A stretch of DNA of 64,000 nucleotides from Lamellibrachia columna (taxonomy: Eukaryota > Annelida > Polychaeta > Sabellida > Siboglinidae): contig OY759265.1 in NCBI GenBank assembly GCA_963662155.1, forward strand, positions 58,268,220 to 58,332,219, in the 5' to 3' direction. Shown here one piece after another: positions 34,735 to 43,885 of the stretch. The notes under the pieces are model-generated. The model was not told the DNA's origin. It did not search any database and worked only from the letters and a program-made list of their open reading frames with translations. The position numbers were made by a program, and so were the translations under genes. How positions within the stretch are numbered: position 1 is the stretch's first letter; every line of letters starts with the position of its first letter.

Positions 34735-36410
34735 TTAAAAACTTAAACTTAAAAACAACATCTGCCATTTCTCAGACCATTTCACTAATCTGCCTAGATC
34801 GATTTGTAAATGTTGTTTATCACCATCAGTATTAACCTTTCTAAACAGTTTTGTGTCATCCGCAAATTTCAGTACGTTACTTGTTATACTGTCGTCCAAG
34901 TCATTGATATATATTAAGAATAATATAGGTCCTAATACTGATCTCTGAGGTACCCCACTCAAAACCGATTTCCAATTTGAAACTTCTCCATCTACTACAA
35001 CTCGTTGTCTTCTGTCAGTCAGCCATTGTTCTATCCAGTCAGTTATGCTATCCCCGATACCATGGGCTTTTAATTTAAGTAGTAATCTTTGATGTGGCAC
35101 TTTGCCAAAAGCTTTCTGAAAATCTAAGTACCTGGTAGATAATATCTACTGGCGATCCCACGACTATCCACTTAGTGATTTCTTCCAAAAAAACAACATA
35201 TTTGTTAAGCATGACCTCGCTTTAAGGAATCCATGTTGAGATGAATTTAATAATTTATGCTTAACGAGGAAGTCCACCAGTTTTTTGTTACATGCTAGTT
35301 TTTGCTCATAGCTTCTTTTAGATTGTCTGATTTCAGTTGTAGCTGCCTAGTTGTAATTTGCATAGTCTTCTTCCTTTCTGGTATGCCTATAAACCCTCCA
35401 CATAGTTTGTTTTAACACTATTTTTCTAATAGTCTCTTTTGACAAGTGTTTCTTTCTACACCGTTTTCCTTGTTTTTGGAAGGGAAAAAATTTATCGAGG
35501 ATACTCCCAATTTCATATTTTAGAATATACCAACATTCAATTGCGGTCTTATTCTTCAGCATGTTATTCCAATCTAGCTTTGCTAAGTATTTTCTCATAT
35601 CTTTGTAGTTACCTTTGTGGAAGTTTCTCTTGTACGTTTTCTTATTTTTACTTTCTGATTTTTACATTGATGTCAAAATGTATCTGATTATGGTCACTGT
35701 TACCCAATGGTTCAAGTATGTTTACATTGTCCACTAATTCTTTTTGTAATGACAAAACTATATCTAATACATTTTCTCCCCTGGTTGGTTCTAGCACGTG
35801 CTGAGTAAGAAAGCTATCCTGGATTAAAAATAGAAATTGTTGGTCCTCACTCCCTATGCTCTCTAGAGAATTCCATTGTATGTGTCCATGGCTAAAATCT
35901 CCCATTATGATACATTCCCCTTTACTAACTTCCTTTATAGCGTTTTTTATTTTTGTGTTGTCCTCTTCGTTTATGTTTGAACTTCGGTAAACTAATCCTA
36001 TAGTTAATTTTGAATTTCCTGAAACAATTTTGCACCAAACAGCTTCATCGCAATCTGCTTCGCTTTCTAATTTGATTTCATAAGCCTGAATAGATTCTTT
36101 AACATATAAAATAACTCCCCCTCCCCTTCTTCCTATTCGATCTTTCCTAAACATGATGTATCCTGTCAGTCATAATTCAGCATTTGTTATGTCTATGTTG
36201 GCCCATGATTCGGTAATACCAATTACGTGAGGGTCAGTATCTTCTATCATAATGTTTAATTCGTTTTTCTTATTTACTATACTCATAGCATTTAAACACG
36301 CGCATTTGTAACCTGTGTAGAAGACGAAGGCGTAACCTAATGTAGAAGACGAAAAGGATTTTAAACATACGCATCTATAACCTGTTTCAGAGATGTTTTT
36401 CGGACGATTT
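34735..36410 (-). pseudogene. LINE ORF2 remnant, copy B
   Basis: Pieces lie at 34735-35100 (PHQRLLLKLK to KFADDTKLF), 35347-35598 and 35648-36154 (RRGGGVILYVKE, GDFSHGHIQW). Two large deletions, at least one TAA early in ORF2 (near 36450) and frame changes make it non-functional. The endonuclease Asn motif reads NAMS where the intact copy has NARS. Confidence 0.92.
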
Positions 36411-36480
36411 GATATTGGTTTGTCTGTACTAGTGGCCTCTTGTTCTGCTTAAGACACCTCTAGGTAACCCCCCTGCACTT

Positions 36481-37666
36481 CTAGTTTAAACAATGTTTAC
36501 TACCAAAAATATTTGTCATTGTACCCATGCCACTATCTACTGCTGCTGAAAGTTCGTCCGCGAATACTGCTGCCCCCTTTCCACTTAGATGAAGCCCATC
36601 CTTCATGTACATATCAGCACTCCCAACAAAACTTCCCCATAAATCCACAAATCCAACTTCCTCTTCCCTACAAAGCTTCTGGACTAACATATTAATTGCC
36701 ATCCCCCGACAATTTCGATATTTGAGACCCCTCCTGCCCATTACTGGTAAAATCCCTGACAGTATTACCTGTTCAACCCGCGTCTGTTTTAGTGTTCTGA
36801 CCAACTGCCTATATTTCCTAACCATGGCAGTTGTGCCCTCCCTCTCTACGTTATTTGTCCCTACGTGTACTAAAACAGATCCACCCTTACCCGGGCCTAC
36901 GATGTTTTCTACCCTCTCAGTTATCGCCTCTATTTTGGCTCCAGGCAAGCAGACCACCACATCATCTCCCTTGTTTAAGACTCTGTCGGTCTTCCTAACT
37001 ATCGAATCCCCCACAAACACCCTCGCTCTCTTCCTCACCCCCTCTATCACTGCTGCAGAATAGCTCTTCCGTTCGATCCCTTCCATCACATTCTGTCCTG
37101 ACCCCTTCCCTCCTGTCTCCTTCGCTCCTGCCTCCCCCACTTCCCCCTCCTTCGCTCTTGTCTCCCCCACTCCCCTCTCCTTCACTCCGGTTATTTTCCC
37201 TCCCGTCTCCCCACTCCCTTCTCCTTCCCTCCTGTCTCCCCTACTCCCCTCTCCTTCACTCCGGTTGTCTTCCCTCACGTTCCTTTCCTTCCCGTCTCCT
37301 TACGTCCTGTCTCCCTACGACCTGTCACCTTCCCTTCTCTCAGCTTCCTCCCAGGCTGAGATGAGCTCTCCCTAGCATATTTCGTGTCTTTCCCCACTTT
37401 ATCATTTACTGTTCCCCCACCGGAACTACTGGCACAACCCCCCGTTCCCTTCCCACCATTGCCACACCGAGCAGCCTCAGCTCTTCCAACTCCACTTCTA
37501 GTTCCTTCATCTTCGTACATTCCCTACACTCAAAACTAAAACTATCTACCTGGACCTCAGCCCAGGACTTCTCGCACCCAGACTTGGCGAATTCCACCCA
37601 GTTACTGCAACTGCCACAAATTAAGTGCCTTGTGACTTTTAACTGCCGTTTGCACGGCGCCATCAT
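36481..37666 (-). pseudogene. LINE ORF1 remnant, copy B
   Basis: Starts MMAPCKRQLKVTRHLICGSC like the intact copy but is spread over three frames (37406-37666, 37275-37520, 36481-37278). The esterase half is readable: VFVGDSIVRKTDR, HVGTNNVEREG and DGLHLSGKGA keep the Ser, Asn and Asp/His positions. The end keeps TTTAAACTAG, the same junction as the intact copy. Confidence 0.92.
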
Positions 37667-37964
37667 ACAATTTAGTTTGAATTAGTTTGCTACGTTAGCC
37701 TTGAATAAGGTTGTTTTTGTGTTCAAAAGAACACTTTAGGCTAATAAATATACTTGCTAACTATGTCTTCTATTAAGCGCGCATGAGCAAAAAAGAAGCC
37801 TGCTACCTAGCGAATACGGTGAACACTGTGTAACAAAACAACGAAATCCGTGTGTACTCATTTACGCTAACATCCTGCTGTTAATTCCTTTTTACCGAAA
37901 ACGTTTACTACCACTATGTCAGATATTACCTTATGTATATAATTTAAGTAAATATGTCACTTTA

Positions 37965-37965
37965 T

Positions 37966-38036
<71 letters not shown>
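37965..38036. repeat. (AT)n microsatellite in the LINE B 5'UTR
   Basis: About 33 AT units, bordering the palindrome that follows. Confidence 0.95.
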
Positions 38037-38038
<2 letters not shown>

Positions 38039-38039
<1 letters not shown>

Positions 38040-38113
38040 TCAACGAGTGATAAAAGGGAGTTTGTTTACAGGTCGTGAATACAACTGGTGCATCGAACTA
38101 TCGTTTACATTGG

Positions 38114-38163
<50 letters not shown>

Positions 38164-38239
38164 CCAATGTAAACGATAGTTCGATGCACCAGTTGTATTC
38201 ACGACCTGTAAACAAACTCCCTTTTATCACTCGTTGAGT
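38039..38239. repeat. Perfect 200-bp palindrome with an (AT)n centre
   Basis: Arms 38039-38118 and 38160-38239 are exact reverse complements (CTCAACGAGTG ... CACTCGTTGAG), joined by an (AT)n core that is self-complementary. The intact LINE copy has only one arm-like sequence before its (AT)n (GTTTACATTGGCTAATAT at 39072), so the second arm is an inverted duplication. Confidence 0.93.
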
Positions 38240-38649
38240 TTGAGTCCGGGAAAAAATACTACCTCTGTTAACAAAAACGGTTTCTTAATATATGTCTACA
38301 AGAAGTTTGTGAAAAATATATGTATAATAGTAATACTTATTCTTATTCTAACCAATATTCCAATGTTACTGACTATTCACTATGCTATCTCAATTTTCGA
38401 ATGTTAAACAACCCTATTAACGCTCGCTGACTTCCTTGAGTCCGAAACTAAGTTACGGTACAATACTGCCTCTGACTTATAATTAACAAAACCTGTTCCC
38501 TAATATATGTCTACAATATGTTTATGTATAATATATATATGCAATAGTAATACTTATTCTATTTGATATTCGATGTTTTTCTATAAATTCTCTTCACCAA
38601 TTTCAAATCGTTGCTGCACCAAGTCAATATCCGCTTTGTTTCAGTAGAC

Positions 38650-38800
38650 ACCTTCTTGCGATGTTCAAACCGTACAAATGCAATTTCAGTAGTCATCTTC
38701 TCGCGATGTCCAAACCGTACAAATGCAATTTCAGTAGTCACCTTCTCGCCATGTTCAAATCGTACAAAAGCAATTTCAGTAGTCACCTTCTCGCCATCTA
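38650..38800. repeat. 45-bp satellite between the two head-to-head LINEs, about 3.5 units
   Basis: Units of TTCAAACCGTACAAATGCAA, TTTCAGTAGTCACC and TTCTCGCGATG in the plus orientation. Both LINE 5' ends abut this stretch. Small ORFs on each strand (FKPYKCNFSSHLLAM) are repeat translations. Confidence 0.92.
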
Positions 38801-38817
38801 TCTACTTCCGGCTACTT

Positions 38818-39397
38818 GGACTTGGTGCAGCGACTTGAATTTGGTGTAGATAATTTACAGAAAAACGCGGTATATCAAATAGAATAAGTATTACTATTGA
38901 ATATATATTATACACAAACGTATTGTAGACATATATTAGGAAACAGGTTTTGTTAATTATTAGTCAGAGGGAGTATTTTAGAGTAAGTTAGTTTCGGATT
39001 CTGTCGGGGAATTCAGCGAGCGATAATAAGGTTGTTTACTATTCGAAAATTGAGATAGCATAGAGTAGTGAATAGTTTACATTGGCTAATATATATATAT
39101 AAGATACAGTGATCTATTTACTTAAATTACATACATAAGGTAATATCTGACATAGTGGTAGTAAACGTTTTCGGTAAAAAGGAATTAACAGCAGGATTTT
39201 AGCGTAAATTAGTACACACTGACTTCGTTGTTTTGTTACACAGTGTTCTCCGTATTCGCTAGGTGGCAGGTTTTTTGTTTCTCATGCGAGGTTAATAGAA
39301 GACACAGTTAGCAAGTATATTAGACTAAAGTGTTCTTTTGATCACAAAAACAGCCTTATTCAAGGCTAACGTAGCAAACTAATTAAAATTAAATTGT
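38818..39397 (+). promoter_or_regulatory. 5'UTR / internal promoter region of the intact LINE
   Basis: Starts GACTTGGTGCAGCGACTTG. It contains one copy of an approximately 200-bp block (GAATAAGTATTACTATTG through GTTTACATTGGCTAATAT) that is present twice in tandem in copy B, then a short (TA)n and a block shared with copy B up to ATGATGGC. Promoter function is inferred from the position and from what is known of LINE 5'UTRs. Confidence 0.6.
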
Positions 39398-40690
39398 ATG
39401 ATGGCACCGTGCAAACGGCAGTTAAAGGCCACAAGGCACTTAATTTGTGGCAGTTGCAGCAACTGGGTGGACTTCGTTAAGTCTGGGTGCGAGAAGTCCT
39501 GGGCTGAGGTCCAGGCAGATAGTTTTAGTTTTGAGTGTAGGGGATGTACGAAGATGAAGGAACTAGAGGTGGAGTTGGAAGAGCTGAGGCTGCTCGTTGT
39601 GGCAATGGTGGGAAGGGAACAGGGTGGTTGTGCCAGTAGTTCCGGTGGGGGAACAGTAGATGATAAAGTGGGGAAAGACACAAGAGATGCTAGGGAGAGC
39701 TCACCGCAGCCTGGGAGGAAGCTGAGGGGAGGGAAGGTGACAGGTCGTAGGGAGACAGGACGTAAGGAGACGGGAAAGAAAGGAACGGGAGGGAAGACAA
39801 CAGGAGCGAAGGAGAGGGGAGTAGGGGAGACAGGAGGGAAGGAGAAGGGAGTGGGGGAGACAGGAGGGAAGGAGAAGGGAGTGGGGGAGACAGGAGGGAA
39901 GGAGAAGGGAGTGGGGGAGACGGGAGGGAAAACAACTGGAGTAAAGGAGAGGGAAGTGGGGGAGACGGGAGGGAAAACAACCGGAGTGAAGGAGAGGGAA
40001 GTGGGAGAGACAAGAGCAAAGGAGTGGGAAGTGGGGGAGACAGGAGCGAAGGAGACAGGAGGGAAGGGGTCAGGACAGAATGTGATGGAGGGGATCGAAC
40101 GGAAGAGTTATTCTGCAGCAGTGATAGAGGGGGTGAGGAAGAGAGCGAGGGTGTTTGTGGGGGATTCGATAATTAGGAAGACCGACAGAGTCTTAAACAA
40201 GGGAGATGATGTGGTGGTCTGCTTGCCTGGAGCCAAAATAGAGGCGATAACTCAGAGGGTAAAAAACATCGTAGGCTCGGGAAAGGGTGGATCTGTTTTA
40301 GTACACGTAGGGACAAATAACGTAGAGAGGGAGGGTACAACTGCCATAGTTAGGAAATATAGGCAGTTGGTCAGAACACTAAAACAGACGCGGGTTGAGC
40401 AGGTAATACTGTCAGGGATTTTACCTGTAATGGGCAGGAGGGGTCACAAATATCGAAATTGTCGGGGGATGGCAATTAACATGTTAGTCCAGAAGTTATG
40501 TATGGAAGAGGAAGTTGGATTTGTGGATTTATGGGGAAGTTTTGTTGGGAGGGCTGATATGTACATGAAGGATGGGCTTCATTTAAGTGGAAAGGGGGCG
40601 GCAGTATTCGCGGACAAACTTTCAGCAGCAGTAGATAGTGACTTGGGTACAATGACAAATATTTTTGGAAGTAAACATTCTTTAAACTAG
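39398..40690 (+). CDS. LINE ORF1 protein: Cys-rich (PHD-like) finger plus SGNH esterase
   Basis: 430 residues. The N-terminus has Cys17-x2-Cys20, Cys31 and Cys47-x2-Cys50, a PHD/zinc-ribbon-like arrangement, followed by a short Glu/Leu-rich helix (KELEVELEELRLL). Residues about 100-225 are low-complexity Gly/Lys/Glu repeats (KGVGETGGKE). The C-terminal half is an SGNH hydrolase: GDS with Ser257, GTNN with Asn307, and DGLH with Asp392 and His395. CR1-group ORF1 proteins commonly carry this PHD-esterase pair, which is thought to aid RNP or membrane handling; its exact role is uncertain. The reading ends TCT-TTA-AAC-TAG, placing a -1 slippery heptamer directly before the stop. The start is supported by the same MMAPCKRQLK in copy B. 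Confidence 0.95.
   Translation: MMAPCKRQLKATRHLICGSCSNWVDFVKSGCEKSWAEVQADSFSFECRGCTKMKELEVELEELRLLVVAMVGREQGGCASSSGGGTVDDKVGKDTRDARESSPQPGRKLRGGKVTGRRETGRKETGKKGTGGKTTGAKERGVGETGGKEKGVGETGGKEKGVGETGGKEKGVGETGGKTTGVKEREVGETGGKTTGVKEREVGETRAKEWEVGETGAKETGGKGSGQNVMEGIERKSYSAAVIEGVRKRARVFVGDSIIRKTDRVLNKGDDVVVCLPGAKIEAITQRVKNIVGSGKGGSVLVHVGTNNVEREGTTAIVRKYRQLVRTLKQTRVEQVILSGILPVMGRRGHKYRNCRGMAINMLVQKLCMEEEVGFVDLWGSFVGRADMYMKDGLHLSGKGAAVFADKLSAAVDSDLGTMTNIFGSKHSLN
40681..40690 (+). promoter_or_regulatory. Candidate -1 ribosomal frameshift site TTTAAAC followed by TAG
   Basis: TTTAAAC at 40681-40687 is in the X-XXY-YYZ register of ORF1 (T-TTA-AAC), followed at once by the ORF1 stop TAG. A -1 slip reads TTT-AAA-CTA-GAA-GTG and enters ORF2. 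Downstream, CTAG (40708-40711) can pair with CTAG (40739-40742), extended by GGT/GCC, with GTG/CAC outside it. This is a modest stem. Copy B keeps the heptamer and the stop. Confidence 0.7.
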
Positions 40691-43566
40691 AAGTGCAGGG
40701 GGGTTACCTAGAGGTGTCTCAAGCAGAACAAGAGGCCACTAGCACAGATAAACCAATATCAAATCATCCGAAAAACATCACTGAAAAAGGTTATAGATGC
40801 GTATGTTTAAATGCAAGGAGCATAGTAAATAAGAAAAACGAATTAAACATTATGGTAGAAGATATTGACCCTCACATAATTGGTATAACTGAATCATGGG
40901 CCAACATAGATATAACAGATGCTGAATTAAGACTGACAGGATATGTAATGTTTAGGAAAGATCGAATAGGAAGAAGGGGCGGGGGAGTTATTTTATATGT
41001 TAAAGAATCTATTCAGGCTTATGAAATAAAACTAGAAAGGGAAGCAGATTGCGATGAAGCTGTTTGGTGCAAAATTGTTTCAGGAAATTCAAAATTAACT
41101 ATTGGATTAGTTTACCGAAGTCCAAACATAAACGAAGAGGACAACACAAAAATAAAAAACGCTATAAAGGAAGTTAGTAAAGGGGAATGTATCATAATGG
41201 GAGATTTTAACCATGGACACATACAATGGAATTCTCTAGAGAGCACAGGGTTTGAGGACCAACAATTTCTATTTTTAATCCAGGATAGCTTTCTTACTCA
41301 GCACGTACTAGAACCAACCAGGGGAGAAAATGTATTAGATATAGTTTTGTCATCACAAAAAGAATTAGTGGACAATGTAAAAATATTTGAACCATTGGGT
41401 AATAGTGACCATAATCAAATACATTTTGACATCAATGTAAAATCAGAAAGTAAAAATAAGAAAACGTACAAGAGAAACTTCCACAAAGGTAACTACAAAG
41501 ATATGAGAAAATACTTAGCAAAGCTAGATTGGAATAACATGCTGATGAATAAGACCGCAATTGAATGTTGGAATATTCTAAAATATGAAATTGAGAGTAT
41601 CATCGATAAATTTGTTCCCTTCCAAAAACAAGGAAAACGGTGTAGAAAGAAACACTTGTCAAAAGAGGCTATTAGAAAAATAATGCTAAAACAAACTATG
41701 TGGAGGGTTTATAGGCGTACCAGAAAGGACGAAGACTATGCAAAATACAAAGAGGCACTTAATGCAGCTACAACTGAAATCAGACAATCTAAAATAAGCT
41801 ATGAGCAAAAACTAGCATGTAACATAAAAAATGACAGCAAGAGTTTTTATGCATATGTCAGGAGTAAACAAAACGTACAATACAAGGTTGGACCTCTAGA
41901 AGACAGTGCTGGAAATATAATATCACAGGGGTTTTTAATGGCGGAAGACCTAAATGGTTACTTCAGTTCAGTGTTTACCAAAGAAGATATTAGTTCATTA
42001 CCAGTTGCTGATGCTAAATTTCAGGGGGCTAAATCTGACTATTTAGGTCCGTTAGTTGTAACTCCAGAATTGGTAGCTAAGAAAATAAAGGCAATGAAGG
42101 ATAACAAATCACCGGGAGTGGATGGGATTCCTCCAAAATTACTAATGGAAACAGTAGAACAAATCAGTATACCACTTGCAAGAGTATTCAACTTGTCATT
42201 AAAAGAGGGAGTTGTTCCGTTTGAATGGAAAGAAGCAAACATCATACCATTATTTAAAAAGGGTTCGAGAAATAAGTCAGAGAATTACAGACCAGTGAGT
42301 TTAACGTCAGTGATTTGTAAATTATTAGAAAGGTTAATTAAAGACCATATGGTGGACTTCCTCGTTAAGCATAAATTATTAAATTCATCTCAACATGGAT
42401 TCCTTAAAGCGAGGTCATGCTTAACAAATATGTTATGTTTTTTGGAAGAAATCACTAAGTGGATAGACGTGGGATCGCCAGTAGATATTATCTACTTAGA
42501 TTTTCAGAAAGCTTTTGACAAAGTGCCACATCAAAGATTACTACTTAAATTAAAAGCCCATGGTATCGGGGATAGCATAACTGACTGGATAGAACAATGG
42601 CTGACTGACAGAAGACAACGAGTTGTAGTAGATGGAGAAGTTTCAAATTGGAAATCGGTTTTGAGTGGGGTACCTCAAGGATCAGTATTAGGACCTATAT
42701 TATTCTTAATTTATATCAAAGACTTGGACGACAGTATAACAAGTAACGTACTGAAATTTGCGGATGACACAAAACTGTTTAGAAAGGTTAATACTGATGG
42801 TGATAAACAACATTTACAAAACGATCTAGACAGATTAGTGAAATGGTCTGAGAAATGGCAGATGTTGTTCAATTTTGGGAAATGTAAATGCCTACATACA
42901 GGACATAGGAACTTGAATGTAAACTATAGAATGGGAGATACTGTTCTGGGTACTACTGTAAAAGAAAAGGACTTAGGAGTTACAATAAGCGCTGATATGA
43001 AAGTTTCAGAGCAGTGTGGTATTGCAGCTTCAAAGGGTAATCAAATTCTTGGATTGATTAGAAAAAACATAACATACAAGGGAAAAAAGTTAATTATACC
43101 TCTTTATAAAGCAATAGTTAGACCTCATTTAGAATACTGTATACAAGCATGGAGACCATATCGTAAGAAGGATATAGATACGCTTGAACGCATACAAAGG
43201 AGAGCAACTAAAATGATTCCAGAACTGAGAGACCTTAGTTATGAAGAACGCCTGAAAGAATGTGGTTTAACAACTCTAGAGACAAGGAGGTTAAGAGGAG
43301 ATCAGATTGAAGTTTTTAAGATATTGAATGGGTATGAAAATATTGATAGAAATATGTTTTTCTCACTCAAGAAGGATAGCAGAACTAGAGGACATGAGAT
43401 AAAATTAGTAAAGGATCAATGTAGATTGGACATCAGGAAGCACTCGTTCTCACAGAGGACAATAAATGAATGGAACAAATTGTCAACAGATTGTGTAACT
43501 GCTAGCAGCGTGAATATGTTTAAAAACAAGGTTGACACATATCTCAGGAGGGCGGGCTATAAGTAG
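40687..43566 (+). CDS. LINE ORF2 protein: APE-type endonuclease and reverse transcriptase
   Basis: 959 codons counted from CTA at 40687, in the -1 frame relative to ORF1, ending TAG at 43564-43566. Endonuclease motifs: Asn42 (LNARS), Glu69 (TESW), Asp173/Asn175 (GDFNHGH) and Ser240-Asp241-His242. RT motifs: NYRPVSLTS, LDFQKAFDKVPHQ, SGVPQGSVLGP and the catalytic FADD (Asp693-Asp694). A C-terminal region follows with RRATKMIPELR and ends RRAGYK. There is no RNase H. The frame has no ATG before the catalytic Asn; the first is in NELNIM, downstream of it. The product is therefore best explained as a fusion to ORF1 by frameshifting, with non-AUG initiation or re-initiation as alternatives. All catalytic residues are present. 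Confidence 0.93.
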   Translation, partial: LEVQGGYLEVSQAEQEATSTDKPISNHPKNITEKGYRCVCLNARSIVNKKNELNIMVEDIDPHIIGITESWANIDITDAELRLTGYVMFRKDRIGRRGGGVILYVKESIQAYEIKLEREADCDEAVWCKIVSGNSKLTIGLVYRSPNINEEDNTKIKNAIKEVSKGECIIMGDFNHGHIQWNSLESTGFEDQQFLFLIQDSFLTQHVLEPTRGENVLDIVLSSQKELVDNVKIFEPLGNSDHNQIHFDINVKSESKNKKTYKRNFHKGNYKDMRKYLAKLDWNNMLMNKTAIECWNILKYEIESIIDKFVPFQKQGKRCRKKHLSKEAIRKIMLKQTMWRVYRRTRKDEDYAKYKEALNAATTEIRQSKISYEQKLACNIKNDSKSFYAYVRSKQNVQYKVGPLEDSAGNIISQGFLMAEDLNGYFSSVFTKEDISSLPVADAKFQGAKSDYLGPLVVTPELVAKKIKAMKDNKSPGVDGIPPKLLMETVEQISIPLARVFNLSLKEGVVPFEWKEANIIPLFKKGSRNKSENYRPVSLTSVICKLLERLIKDHMVDFLVKHKLLNSSQHGFLKARSCLTNMLCFLEEITKWIDVGSPVDIIYLDFQKAFDKVPHQRLLLKLKAHGIGDSITDWIEQWLTDRRQRVVVDGEVSNWKSVLSGVPQGSVLGPILFLIYIKDLDDSITSNVLKFADDTKLFRKVNTDGDKQHLQNDLDRLVKWSEKWQMLFNFGKCKCLHTGHRNLNVNYRMGDTVLGTTVKEKDLGVTISADMKVSEQCGIAASKGNQILGLIRKNITYKGKKLIIPLYKAIVRPHLEYCIQAWRPYRKKDIDTLERIQRRATKMIPELRDLSYEERLKECGLTTLETRRLRGDQIEVFKILNGYENIDRNMFFSLKKDSRTRGHEIKLVKDQCRLDIRKHSFSQRTINEWNKLSTDCVTASSVNMFKNKVDTYLRRAGYK

Positions 43567-43672
43567 ATGAACATTGTTGGACTCTCGATAAGCCAATGGC
43601 TTCCTTGTCCACTTGCCATCTGGGCCTTTGGCTTGGATGGCAAATCTTGTTAAATCTTGTTAAATATTCAAA
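43567..43672 (+). terminator. LINE 3'UTR with a conserved RT-recognition-type hairpin
   Basis: TTGCCATC (about 43613) and GATGGCAA (about 43637) form an 8-bp perfect stem around a loop with an inner GCC-TTT-GGC. It is followed by ATCTTGTTAAATCTTGTTAA. The stem is kept at 8.07-8.10 kb (copy 1) with a different loop. Conserved 3' hairpins plus short terminal repeats are what stringent LINE RTs recognise; here this is inference. Confidence 0.7.
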
Positions 43673-43885
43673 CCGTACAAATGCAATTTCAGTAGTCACC
43701 TTTTCGCGATGTTCAAACCGTACAAATGCAATTTCAGTAGTCATCTTCTCACGATGTTCAAACCGTACAAATGCAATTTCAGTAGTCACCTTCTCGCTAT
43801 GTTCAAACCGTACAAATGAAATTTCAGTAGTCACCTTCTCGCCATGTTCAAACCGTACAAATGCAATTTCAGTAATCTCCTTCTC
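43673..43885. repeat. 45-bp satellite, about 5 units, right of the LINE
   Basis: Continues the family seen at 38650-38800. At about 43885 it changes into the 50-bp satellite through the shared module CAGTAGTCACCTTCTCGCGA. Confidence 0.93.

Larger units (their letters stand above)
34045..38625 (-). mobile_element. CR1-like LINE copy B, full-length in extent, decayed
   Basis: It runs from the 3' tail at 34045 to a 5' end near 38625 (GACTTGGTGCAGC on the minus strand), which matches the 5' end of the plus copy near 38820. Both 5'UTR and ORF1 are present. Relative to the plus copy it carries the 359-bp duplication at its 3' end, a deletion between KWQML and ILNGYENIDRN (near 34735), and a deletion between YEQKLACN and VDFLVKHK (near 35285). 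It also has an in-frame 69-bp insertion at the start of ORF2 and an inverted duplication in the 5'UTR. Confidence 0.95.
38818..43672 (+). mobile_element. Full-length CR1-like non-LTR retrotransposon, apparently intact
   Basis: 5'UTR 38818-39397, ORF1 39398-40690, ORF2 to 43566, short 3'UTR with a hairpin and terminal AAATCTTGTT repeats at about 43641-43664. The domain set (Cys-rich finger and SGNH esterase in ORF1; APE endonuclease and RT in ORF2, no RNase H) is that of the CR1 group of LINEs. The short 3' microsatellite-like tail with no poly(A) also fits CR1. It is embedded in a 45-bp satellite and lies head to head with copy B. Both ORFs are uninterrupted, so it may be recently active. Confidence 0.95.

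Noticed and set aside
36513..37364. Plus-strand ORFs of 60-152 codons
   Set aside because: Antisense shadows of the LINE ORF1 remnant.
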